A stretch of 64,000 bases of DNA from Azospirillum cavernae (lineage in GTDB: Bacteria; Pseudomonadota; Alphaproteobacteria; Azospirillales; Azospirillaceae). The stretch spans positions 1,195,001 to 1,259,000 of the forward strand of contig NZ_QYUL01000001.1 in assembly GCF_003590795.1 (NCBI RefSeq), given 5' to 3'. The translations under genes and the position numbers were made by a program. The notes below the pieces were generated by a model. The model was not told where the DNA came from. It saw nothing but the letters and a program-made list of their open reading frames with translations, and ran no database searches. Each line of letters begins with the position of its first letter. The first letter of the stretch is position 1. Shown piece by piece: positions 27,706 through 36,864 of the stretch.

Positions 27706-28704
27706 TCAGGGCTGGTACGGCTTCACCGCCAGCGTGCCGCCGATGATCTGCGCCTTGGCCTCCTCCAGCTTCTTTTCGATGTCGGCGGAAATCAGCGGGC
27801 GGTTGCTGGCGTCGAGCGCGTAGCCGACCCCATCCTCCTTCAGGCCAACCACGCGGTGGCCGGGCTTCCACGAGCCATCCTTGGCCGTCTTCATGCAGTC
27901 ATAAACGACGACGTCCACCCGCTTGACCATCGAGGTCAGCACCTTGCCGGGGTGGACGTGGTTCTGGTTGCTGTCCACGCCGATGCCGAGCTTGCCCGAA
28001 TCCGCCGCCGCCTGAAGCACGCCAAGGCCGGTGGCCCCCGCCGCCGCGAACACCACGTCGGCCCCGCGCCCGAACTGGCTCTTGGCCAGCTCCGCGCCGC
28101 GAGTCGGATCGTTCCAGGCCGCCGGGGTGGTGCCGGTCATGTTGGTGAACACCTCGTCCGACGCGGCGACATGCTTCACGCCCTGCTCGTAGCCGGTCAG
28201 GAAGTTGCGAATCAGCGGAATGTCCATGCCGCCGATGAAGCCGACCTTGCCGCTTTTGGAGACGAGCGCCGCCGCCATGCCGACCAGGAAGGAACCCTCA
28301 TGCTCCTTGAACGTCACCGACTGGACGTTCGGGGCGTCGAGCTTGTCGTCGATCAGGCAGAATTTCGTGTTGGGCGATTCCTTGGCGACCTTTTCCACGG
28401 CGGCGGTCTGCGAGAAGCCGACGGCGACGATCACCGACGCGCCACGGCGCACCAGCGTGCGCATCGCCTGCTCGCGCTGGCCTTCGTTGGTGATCTCGAA
28501 CTCGCGGTAGGCGGTCCCGGTTTCTTTCTTGAACCGTTCGGCCCCATTGTAGGCGGCCTCGTTGAACGACTTGTCGAACTTGCCGCCCTGATCGAAGACC
28601 ACCGCCGGAGCGAAATCATCGGCCTGGACCGGCAGCGCCGTCAACGCCGCCGACGCGCCCAAAGCCGAACCGGCCAGCAGCGCCGCAAGAACACGAGTCG
28701 TCAT
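27706..28704 (-). CDS. BMP-family nucleoside-binding lipoprotein/periplasmic protein
   Basis: A 332-residue substrate-binding protein of the BmpA/PnrA/NupN family, with signal peptide MTTRVLAALLAGSALGASAA. Family blocks are FDQGGKFDKSFNEAAYNG near the mature N-terminus and KVGFIGGMDIPLIRNFLTGY. No lipobox Cys is evident, so it is probably freely periplasmic. The neighbouring deoA, deoC, PNP and cdd genes support purine and pyrimidine nucleosides as ligands. It is the first gene of the upstream half of the nucleoside locus. Confidence 0.94.
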   Translation of the reverse strand: MTTRVLAALLAGSALGASAALTALPVQADDFAPAVVFDQGGKFDKSFNEAAYNGAERFKKETGTAYREFEITNEGQREQAMRTLVRRGASVIVAVGFSQTAAVEKVAKESPNTKFCLIDDKLDAPNVQSVTFKEHEGSFLVGMAAALVSKSGKVGFIGGMDIPLIRNFLTGYEQGVKHVAASDEVFTNMTGTTPAAWNDPTRGAELAKSQFGRGADVVFAAAGATGLGVLQAAADSGKLGIGVDSNQNHVHPGKVLTSMVKRVDVVVYDCMKTAKDGSWKPGHRVVGLKEDGVGYALDASNRPLISADIEKKLEEAKAQIIGGTLAVKPYQP

Positions 28705-28928
28705 GGTTCATTCACTCCGGGATGTCGAAACCTGACCGAAAGGATAACCGCCCCATCAATTCGCACAACAAAGAAACGCGCGGTCATTCCTGTTGAATCG
28801 GGACCGCCCCCGGTTGACGGATGAGGCCGGGGCGTTTATGACCGCGCCGAAGGCCGACGCGTCCAATCGTCGCCGCGACGCAAATCTTGGAATGGGGGCG
28901 ACGCTCGGTGCAAGGCTTGTGGGTGCTG

Positions 28929-29555
28929 ATGCAAGGGATCGTCCTTGGGTTCGCCATCGCCGCGCCCGTCGGGCCGATTGGTCTTCTGTGCATCCGCCGC
29001 ACGCTTCAGCACGGGCCGCTGATGGGGTTTTTCACCGGGTTTGGCGCGGCCATCGCCGACACCTTTTACGGCGCCATCGCCGCCTTTGGCGTGTCCAACG
29101 CGCTCAGCTTTCTGCGCGGGCATGAAATCGCCTTCCAACTGGTCGGCGGCGTTTTTCTGCTGATCGTCGCCGTCCGCACCTTCCACCAGAAGCCCGACGC
29201 CGAAGAGCGCGAGGCCGCCGCCGCCCCGGACAGCAAGACCTGGATCGGCGGCTTCATGACCGGCCTGTCGCTGACTCTGACCAACCCGGCCACCATCATG
29301 GCCTTCATCGCCATTTTCGCCGGTTTCGGCCTGGGCGGCACGCTGGATCACGTGGAGGCGTCCACCCTGGTGCTGGGCGTGTTCCTGGGATCGTCGCTGT
29401 GGTGGTTCACCCTGTCCACCGGGGTGGCGGCGGTGCGGCACCGCATTTCCGACCGGGGCTTGGTGATGCTCAACCATTGCACCGGCGTGGCCCTGGCCGC
29501 CTTCGGCCTGTGGGCCTTGGGCATGGCCGCGACGGGCATCGCCGCGAACGTTTGA
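28929..29555 (+). CDS. LysE/RhtB-family exporter
   Basis: A 208-residue inner-membrane protein with about six membrane segments and the LysE family start GFAIAAPVGPIGLLCIRRTL, plus the mid-protein segment GLSLTLTNPATIMAF. It probably exports an amino acid or related metabolite. The start is uncertain: ATG at 28929 or GTG two codons earlier, the latter better spaced from an AAGG site. The 224 bases upstream, divergent from the BMP gene, hold promoter space only. Confidence 0.9.
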   Translation: MQGIVLGFAIAAPVGPIGLLCIRRTLQHGPLMGFFTGFGAAIADTFYGAIAAFGVSNALSFLRGHEIAFQLVGGVFLLIVAVRTFHQKPDAEEREAAAAPDSKTWIGGFMTGLSLTLTNPATIMAFIAIFAGFGLGGTLDHVEASTLVLGVFLGSSLWWFTLSTGVAAVRHRISDRGLVMLNHCTGVALAAFGLWALGMAATGIAANV

Positions 29556-29573
29556 GCGACGCGTTCCGGCCGC

Positions 29574-30926
29574 TCACGCGTCCGGCGCTTTCTCCCCTCC
29601 CGCAATCAGCTCCCGCGCCTGTCGGTGGGTCAGGACGCCGCGCTCGTCCAGACGGGTCAGCAGCGCGGCGGCCAGCTCGGCCTGAACGCGAACCTGGGCA
29701 AAGGGGTCAACGGCCATCGACGCGGCGGGCGGAGCGCCCTTGATCCCGAACCGCGCCGCCATCTGGTCGAGCGACGCGCCCGCCAACGACGGTTCCAGCC
29801 CAACCGCCAAGGCCGCCAGATCCAGCGTCGGCGCGGTCACGGGCGGCAAACCCGCTTGGGCGCAGGCCCGCGACAAAGCCGCCAAGGCCGTATCGACGCC
29901 AACGCCGACCACCACGCAATGGTGCAACGCTTCCGCAACCGCTGGCCAGACGGCGGCGAAGGGCCGCTCGCCCGCCACCCGCTCCGTGTCGATCCCATGG
30001 CGACGGGTGGCTTCTGAGGTGATTGGTTCCACCGGATCGACCAGCAGCGACAGCGACACCGTGCGGAAGACACGAGCGCCAACCAACCGCATCGTGCCAA
30101 CCGCCACCACCGCGCCGTCCCCCGGTTCGGGACCGGCGGTCGCCACCCACAGGACGACAAAGGGCAAGGCCGCCAGCGGATCATCGTCGCCCAACGGCAT
30201 CGGATGGCCCGCCGACCGGAAGGTCAGCGTCCGCTTTCCACTGATTCCCGCCGGAACGCCGTGACCACGGAGGGGAAACGCCAAGGCCATACCGGCGTTC
30301 AGGCCCAAATCGGCGACTCGTGCCGACAATTCCACGCCATCCAGGCGACGCAGCACCGCCGTGACCGCCTCCCCCGCCCCCCGCGCCCGTTCGATGGCGC
30401 GGGTCAGGTCGGCGCGAGTCAGGAACTGGCCGATGTCGCCGCCCGGTTCCGCGCCGCCCGGTTCCGCACCACCGTCAAGCAACCGGGCGGCGGCGGCGTT
30501 CAGACGCTCGATGCGCCCGCCCTCGTCCAGCAGCACAAGCGGTTCCTCGGCCAACGCCAAAACCGCCGACAGGCTTTTGTCCGAACGCCCCGGCACGGCC
30601 CGATCCGCGCGCGTCCCCGCCCCGCTGACCAGATGGGCCAGACGCCCCACCTCGTCATGCCGCCCGGCAAGCCAAACCTCGTCACTGGACCGCAGCCGCC
30701 CGGACGACAAGGCGTCGCGCAGCCGACCCAAATCGCGAAAATGCCGGGACATCTTTGAAAACGTCACCCACAGCGCCAGAAGCCCCAACCCCGCCGCCGT
30801 CATGTCCAGCGCATAGGCCGCCCGATCGTCGCCGACCTGCGAAACCCGTTCGACCGCCAGAACGGTCAGCACCGCTGTGGCGACCGCCAGCCCCAGCATC
30901 GCAACCCGCCACGCACCGCCCAGCAT
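29574..30926 (-). CDS. Membrane-anchored PAS protein with degenerate DnaQ-like exonuclease fold
   Basis: A 450-residue protein: two N-terminal membrane segments (residues about 5-25 and 40-57), a PAS-like region (LALAEEPLVLLDEGGRIERLN), and a C-terminal part aligned by eye with DNA polymerase III epsilon-type exonucleases. The ExoI block, usually VVFDTETTG, reads VVLWVATAG, so the Asp and Glu metal ligands are gone; the ExoII His-Asn segment is replaced by VGVGVD. Catalysis is therefore unlikely and a regulatory pseudoenzyme is inferred. ATG at 30926 follows GGGGGAG. It is convergent with the LysE gene. Confidence 0.65.
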   Translation of the reverse strand: MLGGAWRVAMLGLAVATAVLTVLAVERVSQVGDDRAAYALDMTAAGLGLLALWVTFSKMSRHFRDLGRLRDALSSGRLRSSDEVWLAGRHDEVGRLAHLVSGAGTRADRAVPGRSDKSLSAVLALAEEPLVLLDEGGRIERLNAAAARLLDGGAEPGGAEPGGDIGQFLTRADLTRAIERARGAGEAVTAVLRRLDGVELSARVADLGLNAGMALAFPLRGHGVPAGISGKRTLTFRSAGHPMPLGDDDPLAALPFVVLWVATAGPEPGDGAVVAVGTMRLVGARVFRTVSLSLLVDPVEPITSEATRRHGIDTERVAGERPFAAVWPAVAEALHHCVVVGVGVDTALAALSRACAQAGLPPVTAPTLDLAALAVGLEPSLAGASLDQMAARFGIKGAPPAASMAVDPFAQVRVQAELAAALLTRLDERGVLTHRQARELIAGGEKAPDA

Positions 30927-31291
30927 CGGGCCGTCTCCCCCGCTCCCGTGATCCCGCCCAACCTTAGCCGGGGAAACCGGCGAAGGCACAGCGCAAAGGT
31001 CAAATCCCGCATGAACCTGCTTGGACGACCAATCAACCCAGCATGCAGCGGCAAGGGGGAACAAAGACGAACGCGACCCATCCGCCACGATCCGGCGCCC
31101 GCCGTCCTCGCCTTGGTTCCATAGGCTGAAAGAGCTATGGGTAAAGCCTAAAATACGACACAATTGGCTGCGAAGCCTGGACCGTCATTTTGTCAAATTT
31201 CCGTGTTCCCGCGCTCGAAATCCCATGTTAAGAACATGACACATCACGCGATCATTCCACTCTTCACCCCTGATTCATTTGGGAGGTCGGC
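30927..31291. other. Divergent intergenic region with palindromes, no gene seen
   Basis: 365 bases between the exonuclease-like gene and the Tad-like gene, with no supported reading frame. It contains CCATAG-N10-CTATGG at 31119-31140 and CATGTT-AAG-AACATG at 31224-31238, the second a perfect palindrome about 54 bases before the Tad-like start that could be an operator. Confidence 0.55.
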
Positions 31292-31741
31292 ATGACCTTG
31301 GTCTATCGTCCCCTGCCCTATGGTGGGCACGAGGGTCGGCGGACGGGGCGGCGCGTCGCACTGATTTTGTTTCTGGCGCTGATCGCGCCGATCATTGTCG
31401 GGGTTGGCTGCACGGTCGACACACTGCGCGGTTACGCCGTGCAGGCGCGCTTGTCGCAGGCGGTCGACGCGGCGGCGCTGGCCGGTGGGCGCGTCATGTT
31501 CGACACCCAACGCGATGGCCACATCCGCAGCTTCTTCGACAAGGCCTTTCCAAACGGCTTTCTGGGCGCGCAGGCGGCGCCCCTGACCATCGCCGACGAC
31601 GTGGACGCCGGCACCTTGACCGTCAGCGGCAGCGCCTCACTCAACGCCTTGTTTCTTCGGATGTTCGGCAACGGCAACGTGAAAGTTGAGGCGCGCTCCA
31701 TCGTGCGCCGAACCAGCCTGCACGCCCGCAAGGCTTTGTAA
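31292..31741 (+). CDS. Short Tad-like (TadE/TadG N-terminal) membrane protein
   Basis: A 149-residue protein with one membrane segment (RRVALILFLALIAPIIVGVG) followed by DTLRGYAVQARLSQAVDAAALAGG, the hallmark of Flp-pilus minor pilin/TadG-like proteins. TadG proteins normally continue for 300 or more residues; this one ends after the N-terminal module and a beta-rich stretch, so it is TadE-sized. No other tad/flp genes are adjacent. A GGGAGG site precedes the ATG. It may be an orphan pseudopilin-like envelope protein. Confidence 0.75.
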   Translation: MTLVYRPLPYGGHEGRRTGRRVALILFLALIAPIIVGVGCTVDTLRGYAVQARLSQAVDAAALAGGRVMFDTQRDGHIRSFFDKAFPNGFLGAQAAPLTIADDVDAGTLTVSGSASLNALFLRMFGNGNVKVEARSIVRRTSLHARKAL

Positions 31742-31858
31742 GGCGCCAAAATTCAGAGCGTGCCGGAAGCGAAGGGGACGCGTGCCTTACGGCGCTCGCG
31801 CCCCTGTCCAAACTGTCGGCATATCTGCCGCAGAGCCAAACCCGAAAACCCGCCCCAC

Positions 31859-32893
31859 TCACCCCATGATGGTTGAGCGGGCGGGCGGGGGTGAGTCGGG
31901 AAGGCGCAGGGGCGAAACCGGCGCCACCGACGTCCCAGTCGCCGCAGGGGCGGCGGGCGGTTGCCACCACCAGCCATTGCTCAGCCACGACCAGGCGGCG
32001 GTCGGCCCCGACATCAGCCATTCCATCCAGCCAACAGGCGGACGCATGTCGCTGATTGTCTTGTCGGTCCATTCCTTGACCGGCTTCAGCCATTCCTCGG
32101 CCTCGTCCAGACGTTTGGCGAGGCTTTTCAAATCGGCCTTTTGCTCGGCGATTTGCGCTGAAATCTGGTCCTGAAGCCCCATCAGGCGATCCAGGAAACC
32201 GCCGGGCTTGTCGCCCTCGCTCGCCGCGCCGCGCAACCCAGTCACATCATTACGCAGCGCGGCGATGGCGCTTTCCAACGCTTGCTGGCGCTCCTCCAGC
32301 CCCTTCACCGCCGGGCCAGCGCCGATCTGCTTGCGGATGTCGGCCAGCGCCGAATCCATGCTGTTCAGCCGCTCGTTCAACGCCGCCGCGACCGGATCCG
32401 GTTGCGGGGCGACGGCGGGCGCTGGTGGCGGCGTCGGAGCGGCCTCCGGCACGGGAGGAGGCACGGGCGCCATCGGAGCGACCTCCGCGACAGGCGTGGG
32501 AGCCGCTGGGGCGGATGGCGCCGGAACCGCTGGCGGATCCACCGGGCGCAACAGGTCAGCGAAGACATAACCGCGCCGACCGTCCTCGCGAGTCACCGCG
32601 TACCAGGGCGAATCGACCACCTTGCCGGTGACGACAACCTTGGCGCCGGAATCGATCTGGCCAATCCGCGCGCCCTGTTGGCTCGGCTGCTGGCGCAGAT
32701 TGATCCGCCCGACCGCGACGTAATCGCCCGTCAACGGCTCCAGCCGGACGGCTTCAGCCGCCGCCGGGGCCGGAGCGGCGGGACGCGTGGTTTGCGCGGC
32801 AGCCTGGTTGCAGACGGCGACGCCCAACAGGCCAACCGTTAGGGCGATGACCGCGACGCTGCTGGCGCGGGACAATGACGACGGTCGGCTCAT
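31859..32893 (-). CDS. Exported SH3-domain protein with Pro-rich and coiled-coil regions
   Basis: A 344-residue envelope protein. A signal peptide (cleavage near NQAAA) leads to a bacterial SH3 domain at about residues 52-115 (GRINLRQQPSQQGARIGQID; GRRGYVFADLL), which commonly binds peptidoglycan peptides. An Ala-Pro-rich linker (about 118-165), a predicted coiled coil (about 170-275) and a C-terminal Trp-rich segment (WSWLSNGWWWQPP) follow. It overlaps the 78-residue gene by ATGA and is the last gene of the RND operon, suggesting that it ties the pump complex to the cell wall. Confidence 0.82.
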   Translation of the reverse strand: MSRPSSLSRASSVAVIALTVGLLGVAVCNQAAAQTTRPAAPAPAAAEAVRLEPLTGDYVAVGRINLRQQPSQQGARIGQIDSGAKVVVTGKVVDSPWYAVTREDGRRGYVFADLLRPVDPPAVPAPSAPAAPTPVAEVAPMAPVPPPVPEAAPTPPPAPAVAPQPDPVAAALNERLNSMDSALADIRKQIGAGPAVKGLEERQQALESAIAALRNDVTGLRGAASEGDKPGGFLDRLMGLQDQISAQIAEQKADLKSLAKRLDEAEEWLKPVKEWTDKTISDMRPPVGWMEWLMSGPTAAWSWLSNGWWWQPPAAPAATGTSVAPVSPLRLPDSPPPARSTIMG

Positions 32894-33126
32894 CGGGCGT
32901 CCGGTTCCTCGCTGACAAAATTTTCTTCGCGCATCAGCTTGTCGATCTCGGCCTCTTCCTTCTTCAACTGACGGTCAAGCTCGCCATTGACCGGGCGGCT
33001 GCTCCACAAGGCGTCAGCGTAGAAGGTGTCGTACCAGTTCTGAAGCGTGTTCATGCCAACGTCAATCACCACTGTGCCCAGCAATGACGCGGCGACCACC
33101 GCCGTGGTGAGAGAAAACGGCCCCAT
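32890..33126 (-). CDS. Small membrane protein of the RND operon
   Basis: A 78-residue protein with one N-terminal membrane segment (TTAVVAASLLGTVVIDVG) and a charged C-terminal helix (KKEEAEIDKLMREENF). I do not recognise a family. It lies 27 bases after the RND permease and overlaps the SH3 gene, so it is translated with them and may be a small pump accessory. Confidence 0.7.
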   Translation of the reverse strand: MGPFSLTTAVVAASLLGTVVIDVGMNTLQNWYDTFYADALWSSRPVNGELDRQLKKEEAEIDKLMREENFVSEEPDAR

Positions 33127-33152
33127 GATGCGTAAGCTCCCTCCCGGTTGGG

Positions 33153-36100
33153 TCAGTAGGTTTGTACGGCGAGATCGCCGGTCTGGTTGAGCAGCCGTTC
33201 CAGCGCCGGATGACCGAAGCGATGGAAGAGCACCGGCGTCGTCAGCGTGTCCAGCATGGTCGAGCTGATAAGACCGCCGAAGATGACCAGAGCCACCGGA
33301 TGGAGAATTTCGCCACCCGGCGCGTCCGACACGATCAACAGCGGGATCAGCGCCAAACCCGCCGACAGCGCCGTCATCATAACCGGCATCAGCCGTTCGT
33401 CACAGCCCCGCACCACCAACTCGCGCCCGACAGGCACCTCGTCGTGCAGAGCAAGGTTGATGAAATGGCTGATCTTCAGCACGCCGTTGCGCACCGCGAT
33501 GCCCGCCACGGCGATGAAGCCGATCATGGCGGCAAGGCTCAGATCTTCACCAAACAGCCACAGGGCGGCGACGCTGCCGATCAAGGCCAACGGGATGTTG
33601 CCCATGATGATGATGGTCAACACCGCCGACCGATAACGCTGGTAGAGCACCAGGAACACCATCGCGGCGGAGAGCGCCGCCAGAGCGGCCATCACGCCAC
33701 GGCTGTCTTCCTCCTGGCGGAAGTTGCCCTCCAGATTGGTGCTGTAGCCCTGGGGCAGCGGCGTCGCGGCGATGGCGGCGCGCATCTTGGCGACGATGGC
33801 CGACAGATCGGACCCATCCGTGTTGGCCGTCACCGCGATGCGGCGCATGCCGTTTTCGCGCATGATCTGGTTGGGACCGTCGGTGTTGACCACGGCGGCG
33901 ATGGAGGACAGCGGCACATAACCCGCCGGTGTTTCCATGCGCAATTGCGCCAGCGCCTCCATCGAACGGTCGGCGTCCGACAGCTTCATCAGCACGTCGA
34001 ACCGCTTGCCGTCGTCGATCACCTGCGACACCACCCGCCCGTTCGACAGGCTTTCCAACGCCTGCGTCATCGCCGCCGGCGTCACGCCGAACAGCTTGGC
34101 GCGGGCGTAATCCATGGTGATGCGAATCTGCGGCACCCGGACCTGCTGTTCGACCAGCAGATCGAGCAGGCCCGGAACCTCCGAGAAACGTTGCTGGAAG
34201 TTTTCCGCCAGCACCCGCAGCGTGCCGAGATCGTCGCCGTAAATCTTCAGCACGATGGCGCCGCGCACGCCGTTCTGCGCCACCTGCATGCGCGAGGTCA
34301 GGAACTGCGTCACCGTCAGATCGACCGGCAGGATGGACAGGCGATGGCGCAAATCCTCGATCACCTCGGCCCGGCTGCGCTTGCCCAGCGCGATGCGGAT
34401 CGGGAATTCGCTGGCGCTGACCGGATCGGCGTCCTCGTCATTTTCGTTGCGGCCGGTGCGGCGCGACACGCTGATGACTTCGGGCACCTGAAGGATCAAC
34501 TGCTCGGCCATCTGGCCGATCCGCACGGAATCCGTCAGCGAAATGCCCGGCTTGTTGAGCACCTGAACATACAGCGTCCCTTCGTTGAAGGGCGGCAGGA
34601 AGGAGCGCGGCAGGAAGGGCAGCGTCAGCGCCGCCAGCGTCACCAGCCCGACGGCGGCCAGCAGCAGGCTTTTCTGATGATCCAGCGCCCAATTGAGCGC
34701 GCGAAGGTTGGCGGCCTTCATCATCATGACCGGCTTGCTGTGATAGGACGCGCCCAACTCCTTCATCCCCGGCAGGAAGTAGGAGCACAAGACCGGCGTC
34801 AGCGTCATCGACACCACAAGACTGGCGAAGATCGAGACGATGTAGGCCAAGCCCAGCGGCCCGAACAACCGCCCCTGCTCGCCCGGCATGAAGAACAGCG
34901 GCATGAAGACGAGAAGAATAATCATCGTCGCGTAGACGATGCCCGACCGCACTTCGCCCGAGGCGTCGGCGATCACCGTCAACACCGGGCGCGGCAGGCG
35001 CCGCTCGCGATTTTCGGTCAGGCGACGCAGGATGTTTTCGACATTCACCACCGAATCATCGACCAACTGGCCAATGCCGATGGCGATGCCGCCCAGCGTC
35101 ATCGTGTTGATCGTCGCGCCCATCAGATGGAAGGTGATGATCGTCACCAACAGCGAAATCGGGATCGACAGCATCGCGATCAGCGTCGTCTGCACGTTCA
35201 TCAGGAAGGCCAGCAGCACGATGACCACGATGATGATCGCGTCGCGCAGCACATGCTTGACCGTGTCGATGGAGTCGCTGATGAGTTCGGCTTGACTGTA
35301 AGAGATGTGTTCGGCGTGAACCCCGCGCGGCAGGCTGGGAGCCAACCCTTTCATCATCTCCTCGACCGCCGCCGCCGTGTTGACGGTGTTGGCGTTGGGA
35401 TGCTTCAGGACCGACAGCAGAACCGCCGGACGCCCGTTGAAGCTGCCGTCGCCGCGCTTGACCTTCGACGCGAAGCCGACCTCGCCAAGTTGGCTCAAGA
35501 CGACCGGCTTGTCCTCGCGGTAGGTCACGACGAGGTTGCGGATGTCTTCCAGGCTGCGGCTGCGGCTGACGTTGCGGATGATGAATTCGGAATTGTGCAG
35601 GTCGTTGAAGCCGCCGCTGCTGTTGGCGCCAAAGGCGCTCAGCGCTTGTTCAACCTTGGCGATGCTGATGTCGAGCGTGCGCAGACGGCCCAGATCCGGG
35701 GTGAAGCGGAACTGACGCACGTCGCCGCCGACCGTGTAGACCTGCGACACGCCTTCCACCGCCATCAGGCGCGGGCGGATGGTCCAATCGGCCAGCTCGC
35801 GCAGCGCCATCATGTCCGGGCCGTCGGTGGTCAGCGCGATCTGCAAGATGAGGCCCGCCACCGACGACATCGGCGCCAATTGCGGCGTCACCGAATCCGG
35901 CATGCGGTCGCGCACCATGCCGATGCGTTCGGTCACGATCTGGCGGTTGCGATAGGGATCGGTGCCCCACTGGAATTCCGCGTAGATCAGCGAGAAGCCG
36001 GGGCTGGACACGCTGCGCACCCGCGACACGCCGGGCATGCCGTTCAGCACGGTTTCCAGCGGGAAGGTGACGAGCTGTTCAACCTCTTCCGGGGCCAGAC

Positions 36101-36263
36101 CACCAGCCTCCGTCACCACGGTGACGACCGGCTGGTGCAGCTCCGGCAACAGGGCGATCGGCATGTCGCGACCGATCATCACCCCCCAAATGGTCAGAAG
36201 GAGGGTCAGGATCAGAACCGGGATGCGCTGATGCAGGCAGATCCCAACGAGCGCTTGAAACAT
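33153..36263 (-). CDS. RND-family efflux permease, CzcA/HME-like
   Basis: A 1036-residue inner-membrane RND pump subunit with twelve membrane segments and two large periplasmic loops. Periplasmic motifs such as VTFPLETVLNGMPGVSRVRS and QVYTVGGDVRQFRF resemble the CzcA/heavy-metal branch. In TM4 the proton-relay segment reads GQLVDDSVVNVENILRR, with the Asp pair more like AcrB and the first CzcA Asp replaced by Gly, so metal specificity is not assured. It belongs to an operon with an adaptor and three uncharacterised envelope proteins. No outer-membrane factor gene is in the window. Confidence 0.92.
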   Translation of the reverse strand: MFQALVGICLHQRIPVLILTLLLTIWGVMIGRDMPIALLPELHQPVVTVVTEAGGLAPEEVEQLVTFPLETVLNGMPGVSRVRSVSSPGFSLIYAEFQWGTDPYRNRQIVTERIGMVRDRMPDSVTPQLAPMSSVAGLILQIALTTDGPDMMALRELADWTIRPRLMAVEGVSQVYTVGGDVRQFRFTPDLGRLRTLDISIAKVEQALSAFGANSSGGFNDLHNSEFIIRNVSRSRSLEDIRNLVVTYREDKPVVLSQLGEVGFASKVKRGDGSFNGRPAVLLSVLKHPNANTVNTAAAVEEMMKGLAPSLPRGVHAEHISYSQAELISDSIDTVKHVLRDAIIIVVIVLLAFLMNVQTTLIAMLSIPISLLVTIITFHLMGATINTMTLGGIAIGIGQLVDDSVVNVENILRRLTENRERRLPRPVLTVIADASGEVRSGIVYATMIILLVFMPLFFMPGEQGRLFGPLGLAYIVSIFASLVVSMTLTPVLCSYFLPGMKELGASYHSKPVMMMKAANLRALNWALDHQKSLLLAAVGLVTLAALTLPFLPRSFLPPFNEGTLYVQVLNKPGISLTDSVRIGQMAEQLILQVPEVISVSRRTGRNENDEDADPVSASEFPIRIALGKRSRAEVIEDLRHRLSILPVDLTVTQFLTSRMQVAQNGVRGAIVLKIYGDDLGTLRVLAENFQQRFSEVPGLLDLLVEQQVRVPQIRITMDYARAKLFGVTPAAMTQALESLSNGRVVSQVIDDGKRFDVLMKLSDADRSMEALAQLRMETPAGYVPLSSIAAVVNTDGPNQIMRENGMRRIAVTANTDGSDLSAIVAKMRAAIAATPLPQGYSTNLEGNFRQEEDSRGVMAALAALSAAMVFLVLYQRYRSAVLTIIIMGNIPLALIGSVAALWLFGEDLSLAAMIGFIAVAGIAVRNGVLKISHFINLALHDEVPVGRELVVRGCDERLMPVMMTALSAGLALIPLLIVSDAPGGEILHPVALVIFGGLISSTMLDTLTTPVLFHRFGHPALERLLNQTGDLAVQTY

Positions 36264-36275
36264 TCTTTTGTCCCG

Positions 36276-36836
36276 TCAGGCGGTTCCGGCGCCGGCCAAA
36301 GGCGGCAAATGGCGGCGGCGGCTGCGCCACGCCAGGAAGCCCAGCCCGGCGAAGGCGGCCAGACCAAGGCTGTACCACATGGGGCGCAGGCGACGTTCGA
36401 CGGTCTGGGGCGGCGCGCTCGGCGCGACCACCAAATCGGCGACCATCTGGCCGTTGGCCAGCGTGGTGTTGACCGACACGGTCAGCGCGGTGTGGCCGAC
36501 CACCGGCTCGAACGGCCCGGCCCGGTAGACGCCCGGCGCCGTTTCCTTCAGAATCAGTTCGGCTTTCGACGTCTTGATCCGCACGCTTCCGCCCGGAACC
36601 GGAGCGTTGTCGCTCAGCCGATCAAGAAACGCGTAGATGTTGTTGTTCGCGGCGATGACGACGATCCCAACCGGGCCGACCGCCGCCGCCACGCGCGGCG
36701 ACTCCCGGTCTTCGTTGGGTTCGGCGAAGGCGCTGGTCGCAAACACGCCGACGCTCAAAACCATCATCACGGCAGCCAGCCCAAGCGCGCGCGGCGCGAA
36801 GAAGGCGCTGCCTGAAACGGTACGGATGCAAGCCAT
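36276..36836 (-). CDS. Exported protein with C-terminal membrane anchor, RND-operon accessory
   Basis: A 186-residue protein with a signal peptide (cleavage near SAFA), a beta-rich periplasmic domain of about 90 residues (LILKETAPGVYRAGPFEP; VVGHTALTVSVNTT) and a C-terminal membrane segment (PMWYSLGLAAFAGLGFLAW) ending in RRRR-like charge. The domain reminds of FixH- or efflux-accessory beta sandwiches, but no family is assigned. It lies between adaptor and permease genes (29- and 13-base gaps), so it is probably a pump component. Confidence 0.72.
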   Translation of the reverse strand: MACIRTVSGSAFFAPRALGLAAVMMVLSVGVFATSAFAEPNEDRESPRVAAAVGPVGIVVIAANNNIYAFLDRLSDNAPVPGGSVRIKTSKAELILKETAPGVYRAGPFEPVVGHTALTVSVNTTLANGQMVADLVVAPSAPPQTVERRLRPMWYSLGLAAFAGLGFLAWRSRRRHLPPLAGAGTA

Positions 36837-36864
36837 GGCGTTCGTCCTCCCTGGTTCTTGGGCG

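Noticed and set aside
33162..36815. Very long open frame on the plus strand opposite the RND permease
   Set aside because: It is rich in Arg, His and Gln from antisense reading of GC-rich codons, has no known domain, and overlaps the clearly coding RND permease.
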